Below, in pieces: positions 51,301 to 58,890 of a stretch of DNA of 64,000 bases. Every line of letters begins with the position of its first letter. The first letter of the stretch is position 1. Under the pieces are notes generated by a model. It was not told the DNA's origin and did no database searches. It saw only the letters and a list, made by a program, of their open reading frames with translations. Origin of the DNA: Lachnospiraceae bacterium (lineage in GTDB: Bacteria > Bacillota > Clostridia > Lachnospirales > Lachnospiraceae); assembly GCA_910575275.1 (NCBI GenBank), contig CAJTEE010000005.1, positions 1 to 64,000 of the forward strand. Direction: 5' to 3'. Position numbers and translations under genes: made by a program.

Positions 51301-51594
51301 CACGATACGGCGGTTCTTCATGTATTTTAAGAAGATGACAAGGAAGGACGACAGGCTTTCCCCCGATATGCCGATCAGGGCAAACAGGACAAGGGGCAGG
51401 GTAGTCAGGCACAGCACGATGATCCGTGCGGTCAGACCGATGGGCAGGAACAGAAATACCGGCAGCCCGGTCACGGCGGCCAGGATGCCGGCCTCGATCA
51501 CGTTCCTTGCCCGGAACATGCCGCCGAAAAACGTGCCTGTGTCCACAAAGTTCGGCGGGATGATATAGGTATCGTGGTCATTCTGATTGTTCAT
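48385..51594 (-). CDS. virB4: PrgI-VirB4 fusion ATPase
   Basis: A 1069-residue protein. Residues 1-95 form a PrgI-like membrane domain (YIIPPNFVDTGTFFGGMFRA, two helices near 35-80). Residues 95-260 are a basic, low-complexity linker. From about 260 it is VirB4: NGVIYTKDHRYVKVVEVIPI, Walker A AILGTSGAGKTFTMQLMAL, Walker B KTIFIDECWQLLSGAGATG and CASQDLNDFF. It energises substrate transfer and pilin extraction. In the Tn1549-like ICE the same two functions are separate overlapping genes. Confidence 0.9.
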   Translation of the reverse strand: MNNQNDHDTYIIPPNFVDTGTFFGGMFRARNVIEAGILAAVTGLPVFLFLPIGLTARIIVLCLTTLPLVLFALIGISGESLSSFLVIFLKYMKNRRIVGGGESQEAMRAATAAKKDRNGHRKKKYSHEENIASEHSGRNEKPGGNYKSGKNEKIGGISGWRRRGEEDFPAEFDQVKGYEIRQKLRPSQTQKKQQAGMQRKKSTVGKKRGPQQDSRKKAAGRPGRPDHRNSRQKKGCSPGRPLHTPEPQFTHLNPVADYLPISRIENGVIYTKDHRYVKVVEVIPINFLLRSAREQRSIIYSFVSYLKISPVKLQFKVLTRRADIGRHMETVRREMAQETNEQCRLMQEDYLQFIQQICSREAVTRRFFLVFEYEPWSNARRTDEEGEAIGSLQSAVHTASNYLRQCGNEVVLPDNEDEFTIDVLYNLLCRNESATKPLPVRAKEVVAQYLANGREAEIDHIPAGEFIAPTGIDFTHGRYICIDGLYYAYLLIPSDGYKTHVPAGWLSLMVNAGDGIDLDMFLSRQPKERIIQKVGQQLRINRSRIKDASDTNTDFDDIDSAIRSGYFLKEGLANNEDFYFMNLLVTITAPNEEDLEWKVSEMKKLLLSQDMRVSACHFREEQAFLTALPLVSVEKGLYERSKRNLLTGGAASCYPFTSYEMCDDNGILLGVNRYNSSLIIVDIFNSAVYKNANMAILGTSGAGKTFTMQLMALRMRRKGIPIFIIAPLKGHEFHRACANVGGEFIQVSPASPHCINVMEIRQVDRTVNELLDGPGIQLSELAEKIQRLHIFFSLLIPDMNHEERQLLDEALIHTYNKKGITHDNASLADPQNPERYREMPVLGDLYGILKKSAATKRLANILNRLVNGSASTFNQQTNVSLDNKYTVLDISSLTGDLLTVGMFVALDFVWDRAKEDRTEEKTIFIDECWQLLSGAGATGTRLAGDFVLEIFKTIRGYGGSAVCASQDLNDFFNLDEGRFGKGIINNSKTKIILNLEDDEAMRVQSALHLSDAEVMEVTHFERGNGLISTNNNNIMVEFKASPLEKDLITTDRRELKDIVERMRRQSEAG

Positions 51595-51634
51595 ATGGTA
51601 GTACCTCTCTTTCAGCCGGATACGGGCATGTGTC

Positions 51635-53011
51635 TCACCCGATGATCCAGAATGGGCCGCCTGCGCCTGCGCGCCGGCTGGCTTCGTTCAGTATGATGGA
51701 AAGATCCCAGAGCTGTCCGCTCCGTTTGTAGCTGGCGGGGTCCGCCACCAGGATCTTCCCGTCCTTCACTCCCCGCAGCACGATAAAGTGTCCGCCGCTT
51801 GTGAAGTGTCCTTTTGACATGATGGCCACCACCAGCTTTCCGTCTGCCAGTGCGTCCAGCAGCCGCTGGGGTTCCGAAGGGGTACAGCCGGAAACGGCAA
51901 GCCTCCAGTTTTTGGCGGCACCGGGGATCAGCGCATGGTAGGAGCCGCTTCCTTTGCACCAGTAGCCGTTTTCATAAGCCCACTGTGCCATCCTCTCCGG
52001 GTCAACGGTCTCGCCGGCCAGGGAGGACACCACCATTGCCATGGAAGTAGGCCCGCAGCCGTAACCGCCGATATGGTCGGTGCCGTAGGGCTTCCCCGCA
52101 TAGCGTTCATCCAGCTGGTTGAAATAGACAACTTCCGTGCTGCCATCCGTAAAGCGTACATCACCCAGGGAGGGGATGCTGTTCCCTTCCCAGTTTTCCA
52201 GGTTCTGGACCAGCCCATCGCCAAGGAAGAGGCTCAGGTTCTGTGCGTAATCGGCGGCAAGCTCCCTCTGTTCTTCCGTGAGGGAGAATACCTGGTCGGC
52301 AAAATAATCTTCCCCATTGTAGGAAATGGTATAGATCATCCATTTTTCTGATACGGTAGTCTCTTCCCCGGTTTCCGGGTCCTCCATTGTCTTTTCACGG
52401 ATCTCCTCGGTCCGCTTATAGGAGTAAAGGTGGGATTTCCCACGGCGCATGACAGCCGCCATGTCCGCAATGGAGATATCCGCAAATTCCTTGTCTTTTG
52501 CCGCACAATACTGGGAGACAAAAAGGTTGGCGTTGTATACGGGGCTTGTCTCATAGGGGTTGATGACCTCCATTTCATCCCCATCCGAGGCGGCAAAATC
52601 CCGCCCGATCCGTTCCATGACATCTTCCATGCCTTCCCCCAGGATGCTGCTGATGGTGAAGGTGAAGGTGTTGGCATTTTCCACAACGGCGGCCTCACTG
52701 TTCAGGATGGGGTTTTCCGTGTCAGCGGGGGAAAAGGCGGAGGAAAAGCCGTCAAAGATCAGGCCGGGGAGCATCAGCACGAAAAGCACCGGGAGCAGTA
52801 ACAGGACAGTGGCGGCTGCCAGGACCTTTCCAATAAATTTACGGCCTTCCCATAACGCCCCTGCAGCTGCGCCGTAAGGCCCGCCCACGGCGGCGCCCTT
52901 TGCGGCCCCGGACACCGCCTTTCCCGCTTTTACGGCGCCTCTGGCAAGGTGTGCCGCAGACGCGCCGGTCTCAAGGGCTTCTTCCAGCCCGTTCTTCAGT
53001 CTTTTTTCCAT
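51635..53011 (-). CDS. Membrane protein with C39-like peptidase domain
   Basis: A 458-residue cell-wall-active conjugation protein. The N-terminus is Ala-rich and amphipathic (SAAHLARGAVKAGKAVSGAA), with a transmembrane helix at about 62-90. After a middle domain comes a C39-type papain fold: GGYGCGPTSMAMVVSSLAGE with the catalytic Cys and SGGHFIVLRGVKDGKILVAD with His and Asp. It takes the place of the NlpC/P60 protein of the Tn1549-like ICE. It starts one base before the stop of the next gene. Confidence 0.82.
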   Translation of the reverse strand: MEKRLKNGLEEALETGASAAHLARGAVKAGKAVSGAAKGAAVGGPYGAAAGALWEGRKFIGKVLAAATVLLLLPVLFVLMLPGLIFDGFSSAFSPADTENPILNSEAAVVENANTFTFTISSILGEGMEDVMERIGRDFAASDGDEMEVINPYETSPVYNANLFVSQYCAAKDKEFADISIADMAAVMRRGKSHLYSYKRTEEIREKTMEDPETGEETTVSEKWMIYTISYNGEDYFADQVFSLTEEQRELAADYAQNLSLFLGDGLVQNLENWEGNSIPSLGDVRFTDGSTEVVYFNQLDERYAGKPYGTDHIGGYGCGPTSMAMVVSSLAGETVDPERMAQWAYENGYWCKGSGSYHALIPGAAKNWRLAVSGCTPSEPQRLLDALADGKLVVAIMSKGHFTSGGHFIVLRGVKDGKILVADPASYKRSGQLWDLSIILNEASRRAGAGGPFWIIG

Positions 53012-54037
53012 TTATAGCCTGTCCTTTCTTTTGGGCGCCGGGGGCATTTTTTTCACAATGGATTCCTTATAGGCGATGGAGCCGTCCGCCGCCATGTAAG
53101 GGGATTTCTCCACGGCGTCCTGTGCGTACTGCTTGTACCAGGAAGTGCCGTCCACGGCCTGCACGGTAGCATAAGCCCCCTCTGGCGCAGCGTACTGGTC
53201 TGCGTGGTACATGCCGAAGGAAATGCCCTCTGGGTGTTCCTCCGAGATCTCTGTGCCGGTGATGCGCCCGCCCCCGATCTCCACGCCTGTAAAGGACGGC
53301 ACATGCTGTGCGCCTTCCTCCAGGGCGGCATAGCCCATGTAGGAGTGGAGGGCCTGGGCAGCCTTTTCCCCGGTCATGGTGCCCATGGAGGAAATATTTC
53401 CGGCTGCTACTGTGCCGATAACGTTACCCGCAAAATCGCCGCCCTTTGCAACGGAAGATGCATACATGTTCCCCCCGATGCCGGCGGATATGGCGGACGC
53501 AAACCCGCCGATACTGCCGCCGGGAGCCTTTCCGCCCTGTCTGTTTGTTTCCGTGTGGGAGGTGGCTGTGCGGATGGCGCTGTTTGTGACCTGCCGGCTG
53601 ACTACCCCCGCAAGGCCGCCTGCCATAAACCCGCCCGGACTGCCGGGGCTTCCGGGTGAGCCGGAGCCGTTGTTTACATGGGAAGAGCTGCTGCTGTGGC
53701 CGCCGCCGAAATGCTGGCGGGAAAAGTTGCGGACAGCGCCCACGCCCCTTGCGGCAACCAGGGCCTCTGCGATCATGGAACCGCCCGTATGCCCCACGTT
53801 CACGCCCAGGCTGGACATGAAGGAGTCGATTTTCTGGGATACCTTTAAAAAGGCGATGGCACACAGGAACCAGACCAGGACATTGCCCGATACTGCCTCC
53901 CGGCCTGCCGCATCCACCTGGGCCTGTGCGTCACTCTCCGAAAAGGCAAAGGCCGTCTGGCAGGACAGGCAGAGGAGGAGCGCCATCAGAAAGGCCGCAG
54001 TAAGTACCTTTTTATATTTTTTCATGGTTATTGTCAT
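53012..54037 (-). CDS. Secreted/membrane conjugation accessory protein
   Basis: A 341-residue protein. A signal peptide (KKYKKVLTAAFLMALLLCLS to AFA) is followed by a second hydrophobic helix (GNVLVWFLCAIAFLKVSQKI). The remainder is Gly-Ser-rich and low complexity (GGGHSSSSSHVNNGSGSPGS). ATG at 54025 is an alternative start; GAAAGGA lies very close to ATG 54037. It is encoded between the VirB6-like and C39 genes and is probably part of the channel. No known family was recognised. Confidence 0.6.
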   Translation of the reverse strand: MTITMKKYKKVLTAAFLMALLLCLSCQTAFAFSESDAQAQVDAAGREAVSGNVLVWFLCAIAFLKVSQKIDSFMSSLGVNVGHTGGSMIAEALVAARGVGAVRNFSRQHFGGGHSSSSSHVNNGSGSPGSPGSPGGFMAGGLAGVVSRQVTNSAIRTATSHTETNRQGGKAPGGSIGGFASAISAGIGGNMYASSVAKGGDFAGNVIGTVAAGNISSMGTMTGEKAAQALHSYMGYAALEEGAQHVPSFTGVEIGGGRITGTEISEEHPEGISFGMYHADQYAAPEGAYATVQAVDGTSWYKQYAQDAVEKSPYMAADGSIAYKESIVKKMPPAPKRKDRL

Positions 54038-54052
54038 TCCTTTCTATTTTTC

Positions 54053-54763
54053 TCACAGTGAGAGCGGGTTTGCGATGAACGCCCCGACCATGCTTGTGAA
54101 CAGCCGCAGGCACCAGGCGTTCATGAGCAGGAGGAACACCTGCCCGCCGAACATCCGGCACCAGGACTTAAAAATGCCCCCGGTGGACTGGGATGCCCCC
54201 ATGGAGAATGCCACGGGCGCTGTGTAGACCAGTACCCCCAAAAGGACATACCGCTCTGCCGCTTCCAAAAGGAGCTTCAGGTAGTTCCATGCCAGTACCA
54301 GCACAACGATCAGTGCGATGAGAGCCACCGCACCGTTGGCGCAGACACCGATGATAGCCAGCATCACCGAATTAAAATCAGCGAAACTTAAAGCGGGCAG
54401 GTCGGAATCCATAATCCAGTGATAGGGGGTTCCGCCAATCTTTAAGACAGTATCCACGATCCCGTCCGAGAAATAGGCCAGCAGGATGAAAAGGACGGAG
54501 CGGATGCTCAGGCGCACCGGGTCCTCCGCCTCAATGCCGGCCCCCAGGCCGAAGTTTTTGAACAGCTGCCATACCCAGTTTAAGAGGATGATGCCGATAG
54601 CTAGAGCCACAAAGACCTTATACATGGTCTCGGCGGCGGGGAAGTATCGGAGGAACACGGTCATGTCACAGCCCAGCGCCCCCAGGACCGAGGTGGTCAC
54701 AAGGTCAAGGGCGTTCATCACCTGCTCGGCAATCCACTCCACAATGCCGTCTAAAATACCCAT
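54053..54763 (-). CDS. VirB6/TrbL-like membrane protein
   Basis: A 236-residue polytopic protein. Hydrophobic segments lie at about 48-68 (KVFVALAIGIILLNWVWQLF), 88-105, 130-165 (GAVALIALIVVLVLAWNYL) and 170-215. Size and topology fit the inner-membrane channel component of a Gram-positive T4SS. It is the second gene of the transfer operon. Confidence 0.8.
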   Translation of the reverse strand: MGILDGIVEWIAEQVMNALDLVTTSVLGALGCDMTVFLRYFPAAETMYKVFVALAIGIILLNWVWQLFKNFGLGAGIEAEDPVRLSIRSVLFILLAYFSDGIVDTVLKIGGTPYHWIMDSDLPALSFADFNSVMLAIIGVCANGAVALIALIVVLVLAWNYLKLLLEAAERYVLLGVLVYTAPVAFSMGASQSTGGIFKSWCRMFGGQVFLLLMNAWCLRLFTSMVGAFIANPLSL

Positions 54764-54785
54764 AAATGATTACTCCTTTCCGGCA

Positions 54786-55178
54786 TCAGCCACTCCACTT
54801 GCCATCCGCAAAGAACGGGGTGATGTAGGCCATGATGAATCCCAGGCCGTTTAAGATCGCCCAGGTGATGCAGATGCGCTTCAGCCATGCGCGGCTTTCG
54901 TCCACCGTGCGGCCGGAACGGGAGAAGTTCATCATCAGCGGGGCTACCGAAGCGGTGACGATAGCGGCTACGGTGGAGATCAGTACGATCTGGTTATAGA
55001 CGTCCTTCATGATCTCCGTGGCTTTCGTCCACACATCTGTGGCATAGACCGACTGGGTCGTCATTAAGAACATCATAAAGCCCAGGAAGGCATAGTAGGC
55101 TGCCTTTGCAGGGGAGAACCTGCGGCGGGGCTTCTTACCTGCCGGGGCAGGCGTCTGCAGTTTGTTTTTCAGTCTCAA
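54786..55178 (-). CDS. VirB2/TrbC-like pilin
   Basis: A 130-residue protein starting with TTG at 55178 (product MRLKNKLQTPAPAG), set by AAAGGAGG eight bases upstream. It has a basic N-terminus, a long signal-like helix (YYAFLGFMMFLMTTQSVYA), then two further helices (IVLISTVAAIVTASVAPLMM; ICITWAILNGLGFIMAY). This is the pattern of TrbC/VirB2 pilins and comparable with Maff2. It is the first gene of the transfer operon. Confidence 0.75.
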   Translation of the reverse strand: MRLKNKLQTPAPAGKKPRRRFSPAKAAYYAFLGFMMFLMTTQSVYATDVWTKATEIMKDVYNQIVLISTVAAIVTASVAPLMMNFSRSGRTVDESRAWLKRICITWAILNGLGFIMAYITPFFADGKWSG

Positions 55179-55911
55179 TTTGTGGACCTCCTTTAAATAA
55201 GATTTGGTTGTGGAAAGAAAAGACCATGCCACAGACACGGGCACGGTCTTCTTCCTTTGGGCTGGCAGGCGGTGAAAAGCCGGATCATGCGGTAGGAGGC
55301 GCAAAAAAAGCACCTCTTTGGAAAGGTGCCATGCCAGCCCGGATTGCTTTTGGGTGCAGTTTTAAGCATATTTAGTGTAACATATCCCTTTTTACGGGGA
55401 AAGAGCAGAACCGTGCCAATTTTGTGCGGAATTGTGCCAATTTCGTGCCAGATTATTAAGGTGTAAAAAATAAAAAATCAGTTTGGTTATTTGCAGAAAA
55501 AGGAGGAGAACCCCTGTATTTATATAGCATATGGGTTACATCCGAAATATGGAAGGCCCTTTGTACCTTGACAATTTTACAGCACCGTTCAGGAGTTATA
55601 CAGGTACAGACGGATAGTGTGCGATGACCATACGTGAGCCCGCCCTCTGTTTAAAAATTGCATAGCAATACCTGAAATACGCGGCAAAGATATTGGCGCA
55701 GGAAGTGACCTGATTGGGTGCGTACAAATTATACTTCCTTAATTTAAGTAGAAAAAATACGTTAATTACAGTTGAAAAACGGAATGTTCAATGCGTATAA
55801 GATATATAAAGAGGCTTTATATCAAATGCCATACGAATACCACTTCAACTGCAAAAAAATATTTTATGATAGCAAAAGATGCTAAAAACAGAGAAAGAGA
55901 GGGCATAGATA
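55179..55911. other. ICE control region between transfer operon and integrase operon
   Basis: About 730 bp without a supported gene. It contains a hairpin (GCACCT/AGGTGC near 55309-55329), the sequence CAGAACCGTGCCAATTTTGT at 55409 with a nearby repeat of GTGCCAATTT, and a poorly defined promoter area for both operons. Confidence 0.45.
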
Positions 55912-56127
55912 ATGGCGATAGATATTGATAATGAAGTGGCAGTTGATCAGCAGGTATACCTGGCAGCTGATATTCAACGTATGCTTGGAATAGGTAAGAG
56001 TAAGTCTTATACCTTCCTTGAAGACGTGTACAAGCAGAAGAACCCGCCGTTCAAAGTCCTTAAAATCGGTAAGCTTTTCAGAGTACCGAAGCGAGGATTC
56101 GATGAATGGCTGAATGGCGGTATATGA
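55912..56127 (+). CDS. Excisionase-like helix-turn-helix protein
   Basis: A 71-residue MerR-like helix-turn-helix protein of the excisionase type (YLAADIQRMLGIGKSKSYTF, VLKIGKLFRVPKRGFDEWLN). It directly precedes the integrases and overlaps nothing (13 bp gap to GTG 56141). It probably directs excision as a recombination directionality factor or regulates integrase expression. Confidence 0.8.
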   Translation: MAIDIDNEVAVDQQVYLAADIQRMLGIGKSKSYTFLEDVYKQKNPPFKVLKIGKLFRVPKRGFDEWLNGGI

Positions 56128-56140
56128 GCGAGGTGATTTA

Positions 56141-57337
56141 GTGAAACAGCCAGCAAAGAAAAAAGAGGTTGCTTTTTATGAAGGAAACGCATGGGTTCAC
56201 AGAGTTAAGCTGCTGCAGCCGGATGGTTCTGTAAAGTACAGTAAACGCGGAGGCTTTCAGAGTGAGGCAGAAGCGGAAGCGAGCTATTACAAACACGAGG
56301 AAGAATTTAAGAAAGCATCCAGAACTTATCAGATGTCGGCAAAACCTAATGCAGATGTTGACTTGAAAGATTATTTGCTTTATTGGTTTGAGGATGTATT
56401 TTCACAGAGGATTGAGAATACAACCCGCATGGTAGGTGCTTATGTGTTGTACGATTTGATTCTTCCGAATATGCAGCAGGATATAAAATTGAGATATGCC
56501 AATGAGGAGTATTTTGATTCTCTGCTGAGCGTTGTATCAAAGGCATGTGAGTCCGCTGGCAATAAGTCCAGAGAATTTTTGAATATGGCAATGAAAGAGG
56601 CCGTCATACAGGAATATATCAAGAGGAACCCGATACCTGCGACAAAGCCGTATCCGAGAAAAAAGCCAACAATCATTATTTTAAACAAAGCAAATGTGAA
56701 AAGACTTTTGAAAGCTGCTTACAATAGTGGAGGGTATCTGGAGATTCTTCTCGGACTGTTCTGCGGGCTTAGAAAGGGTGAGATATCAGGCTTGAAGTTT
56801 GGAGATTTTGATGCTGAAAGCAGGACAATCTACATTCAGAGGCAGATTACGTCCAATCCTGTTATTCCAAAGGGTGAAAGCAAAATTGAAACGTATGAAG
56901 TCATAGAGAAACCACCAAAGACGGATAACAGTTACAGGCGGCTGCGGATACCGGAGGCTGTTGCGAAGGAAATCGAAAAAAGGAGAACTTTGGTTGATGC
57001 AAATAAGCTGCAGTACGGTGAACAATATTTTGACCGTGATTATATTTCGTGCCAGGAAAACGGCCTGCCGCATTCAACTGCTGCAATGAACAGCGCCTTG
57101 TCAAAATTATGTTCCAGAAATGGCCTGCCCCACATAACAGTCCATGGGCTGAGACATATGTATGCCACAATATTAGTAGAGCAGAAAGTTCCATTGATTA
57201 AGATATCTGCCCTGTTGGGACATGCAAGTGTCAATACAACCTTTGAATATTATTGTGAAGTCATGGATGAGAATGAGCAGATCATTACGTTTATGAATCA
57301 TACATTTGTTCCGGAAGGGAGTGATTCTGCATGTTAG
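56141..57337 (+). CDS. Tyrosine recombinase 1
   Basis: A 398-residue phage-type integrase starting with GTG after GAGGTGA. N-terminal arm-binding region (WVHRVKLLQPDGSVKYSKRG), SAM-like core-binding domain (about 70-180), and catalytic domain with GLRKGEISGLKFGDF (Arg I), HITVHGLRHMYATIL (His-X-X-Arg), LLGHASVNTTFEYYCEVM (His and Tyr). All five catalytic positions look intact. The stop overlaps the next integrase start. Confidence 0.93.
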   Translation: MKQPAKKKEVAFYEGNAWVHRVKLLQPDGSVKYSKRGGFQSEAEAEASYYKHEEEFKKASRTYQMSAKPNADVDLKDYLLYWFEDVFSQRIENTTRMVGAYVLYDLILPNMQQDIKLRYANEEYFDSLLSVVSKACESAGNKSREFLNMAMKEAVIQEYIKRNPIPATKPYPRKKPTIIILNKANVKRLLKAAYNSGGYLEILLGLFCGLRKGEISGLKFGDFDAESRTIYIQRQITSNPVIPKGESKIETYEVIEKPPKTDNSYRRLRIPEAVAKEIEKRRTLVDANKLQYGEQYFDRDYISCQENGLPHSTAAMNSALSKLCSRNGLPHITVHGLRHMYATILVEQKVPLIKISALLGHASVNTTFEYYCEVMDENEQIITFMNHTFVPEGSDSAC

Positions 57338-58632
57338 ATTTGAGTTTAAAAAATTATGTCGATTGGAGAGTGGCACAGGTAATACCTGTGCGCTCCGGTT
57401 TCGGCTACAGGGTATTTCTGAAATATCCGGACGGAAGTGAAAAGCCACAGCAGAAGTCAGGATTTAAAACAGAGAGGGAAGCAAATAAGGCAAGAGAGAA
57501 GACCATCGCAGAACTATATAATGGTACGTTTGTTGTATACGCAAAGGTGAATGTTGCCGATTTTATGTTCTTCTGGCTTGAAGAAGAGCTTAAAAAACGC
57601 ACGGACAGCCATGAAACCTATTATAATTATTGCGGAATAGTAAAGAATCACATTATTCCCATTCTGGGTAAAAAGAAAATGATGGATGTTACCCGTGGAG
57701 ACATTCAGAAATTGTTTAATACCAAGACAGACTACTCAAGGTCGGTGGCAGAGCAGGTAAAAACAATTATGAATGTCTCTTTTCGTTATGCGGTAACAAT
57801 CAAAGTGATTCCAAACAGTCCGGTGGACGGGATAGGGCTTCCCAAAGCAGAAAAGCCACAGCAGAAATCAGGATTCAGAACCCGGAATATTGATACACAG
57901 AAAACACTGACTATGGAGCAGATCCAGGTTCTGCTGGAAAAGAGCAAAGATACTCCAATCCATATGCAGGTGCTGTTGAATGTGCTTATGGGACTCCGCA
58001 GGTCCGAAATCAATGGGGTAAAATATTCTGACGTAGATTATATCAACCATACCTTAAAAGTGGAACGTCAGCTGGGGAAAGTACATAACGCAGTAAAAGA
58101 AGACTTTGCCCCGAAAACTTTTACGAAACAGGAAGTAGGATTAAAGACAAAATCCAGTTACAGGGAGATTCCGATTCCTGATTATGTCTTTGAGGCGATT
58201 TTAAAAGAACGGCAGGTGTATGAGAAAAACAAAAGCCGCAGAAAGAGAGAGTTTCAGGATTTGGGCTATATCTGTTGTTCCACCTTTGGCAGGGCAAGGA
58301 GCAAAGGGTTCCATTGCAGGTACTATAAACAGCTTCTTGCTGAAAATGGCTTACCGAACATCCGCTGGCATGACCTGCGCAGCACGTACTGTACACTCCT
58401 GCTGAAAGAGTCATTTAACCCAAAGGCAGTATCAAAGCTCATGGGGCATGCCAAAGAAATCATAACAATGGATGTTTATGCGGATAACAGAGGGATTATA
58501 GCGGATGGGGTGCCGGAGATTGAGGAATACATGAAAGAAGTATTGCCAAACCTGGAAGAAATAGAAATCTTTAAAAAGGAACTGCTGGAGATTGTAGCAG
58601 ATGTAACAGAATTTCTTTCGGATACAGGATAA
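57331..58632 (+). CDS. Tyrosine recombinase 2
   Basis: A 433-residue integrase overlapping recombinase 1 by 7 bp. Catalytic motifs: MGLRRSEINGVKYSDVDY (Arg I), IRWHDLRSTYCTLLL (His-X-X-Arg), KLMGHAKEIITMDVYADN (His and Tyr). The phrase EKPQQKSGF followed by (K/R)T occurs twice, near residues 36 and 172, at the DNA level too (57440-57470 and 57851-57881). Two tandem recombinases may act as a heterodimer, or one may be the remnant of an earlier element. Confidence 0.92.
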   Translation: MLDLSLKNYVDWRVAQVIPVRSGFGYRVFLKYPDGSEKPQQKSGFKTEREANKAREKTIAELYNGTFVVYAKVNVADFMFFWLEEELKKRTDSHETYYNYCGIVKNHIIPILGKKKMMDVTRGDIQKLFNTKTDYSRSVAEQVKTIMNVSFRYAVTIKVIPNSPVDGIGLPKAEKPQQKSGFRTRNIDTQKTLTMEQIQVLLEKSKDTPIHMQVLLNVLMGLRRSEINGVKYSDVDYINHTLKVERQLGKVHNAVKEDFAPKTFTKQEVGLKTKSSYREIPIPDYVFEAILKERQVYEKNKSRRKREFQDLGYICCSTFGRARSKGFHCRYYKQLLAENGLPNIRWHDLRSTYCTLLLKESFNPKAVSKLMGHAKEIITMDVYADNRGIIADGVPEIEEYMKEVLPNLEEIEIFKKELLEIVADVTEFLSDTG

Positions 58633-58868
58633 AAAAGAACAAAAGTTCGATTTCCTATCTATACAAATTTAATGATTTGTGGTAAGATAAAAAAGCTCTT
58701 CAGTGCTGTTCCGTCCGTATAGAATTACGGAGGTGCGCTGAGTTGCAAAAACAGCAAATTGTGAACGGAATTCGTCAAGGACTTTTTTTCCTTCGATTTG
58801 AGCAAATGCCATGACGAAAATGAAAAGTTCCTTGACGAATTTGTGGCATATACGCATCTTTTTTTACT
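58633..58868. other. uvrB leader region and ICE right end
   Basis: It contains an SOS-box-like site (GAACAAAAGTTCG at 58637-58649), a possible -10 TAAGAT (58682-58687) and a perfect 13-bp inverted repeat AATTCGTCAAGGA (58769-58781) and TCCTTGACGAATT (58829-58841). The ICE attachment site must be in or near this stretch. Confidence 0.6.
58637..58649. promoter_or_regulatory. LexA (SOS) box upstream of uvrB
   Basis: GAAC-N4-GTTC is the Gram-positive LexA operator core. It lies five bases after the integrase stop and about 240 bp before uvrB. Confidence 0.65.
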
Positions 58869-58890
58869 ATGAATTTTGGAGGTGGTATTT

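Larger units (their letters stand above)
46161..58640. mobile_element. Second ICE (tyrosine recombinase type), one side only
   Basis: Minus-strand transfer genes (pilin-like to VirB4 and three further genes) plus an excisionase-like gene and two tyrosine recombinases on the plus strand, next to uvrB. No VirD4 or relaxase gene is present, and the last gene on the left looks cut at 46161. The remainder probably lies beyond the left edge, beyond the nested Tn1549-like ICE. The right end is between 58633 and about 58870. Confidence 0.7.

Noticed and set aside
58637-58649. SOS box as part of the ICE rather than of uvrB
   Set aside because: It cannot be settled from the sequence; uvrB is a standard SOS gene, so it was assigned to uvrB with moderate confidence.
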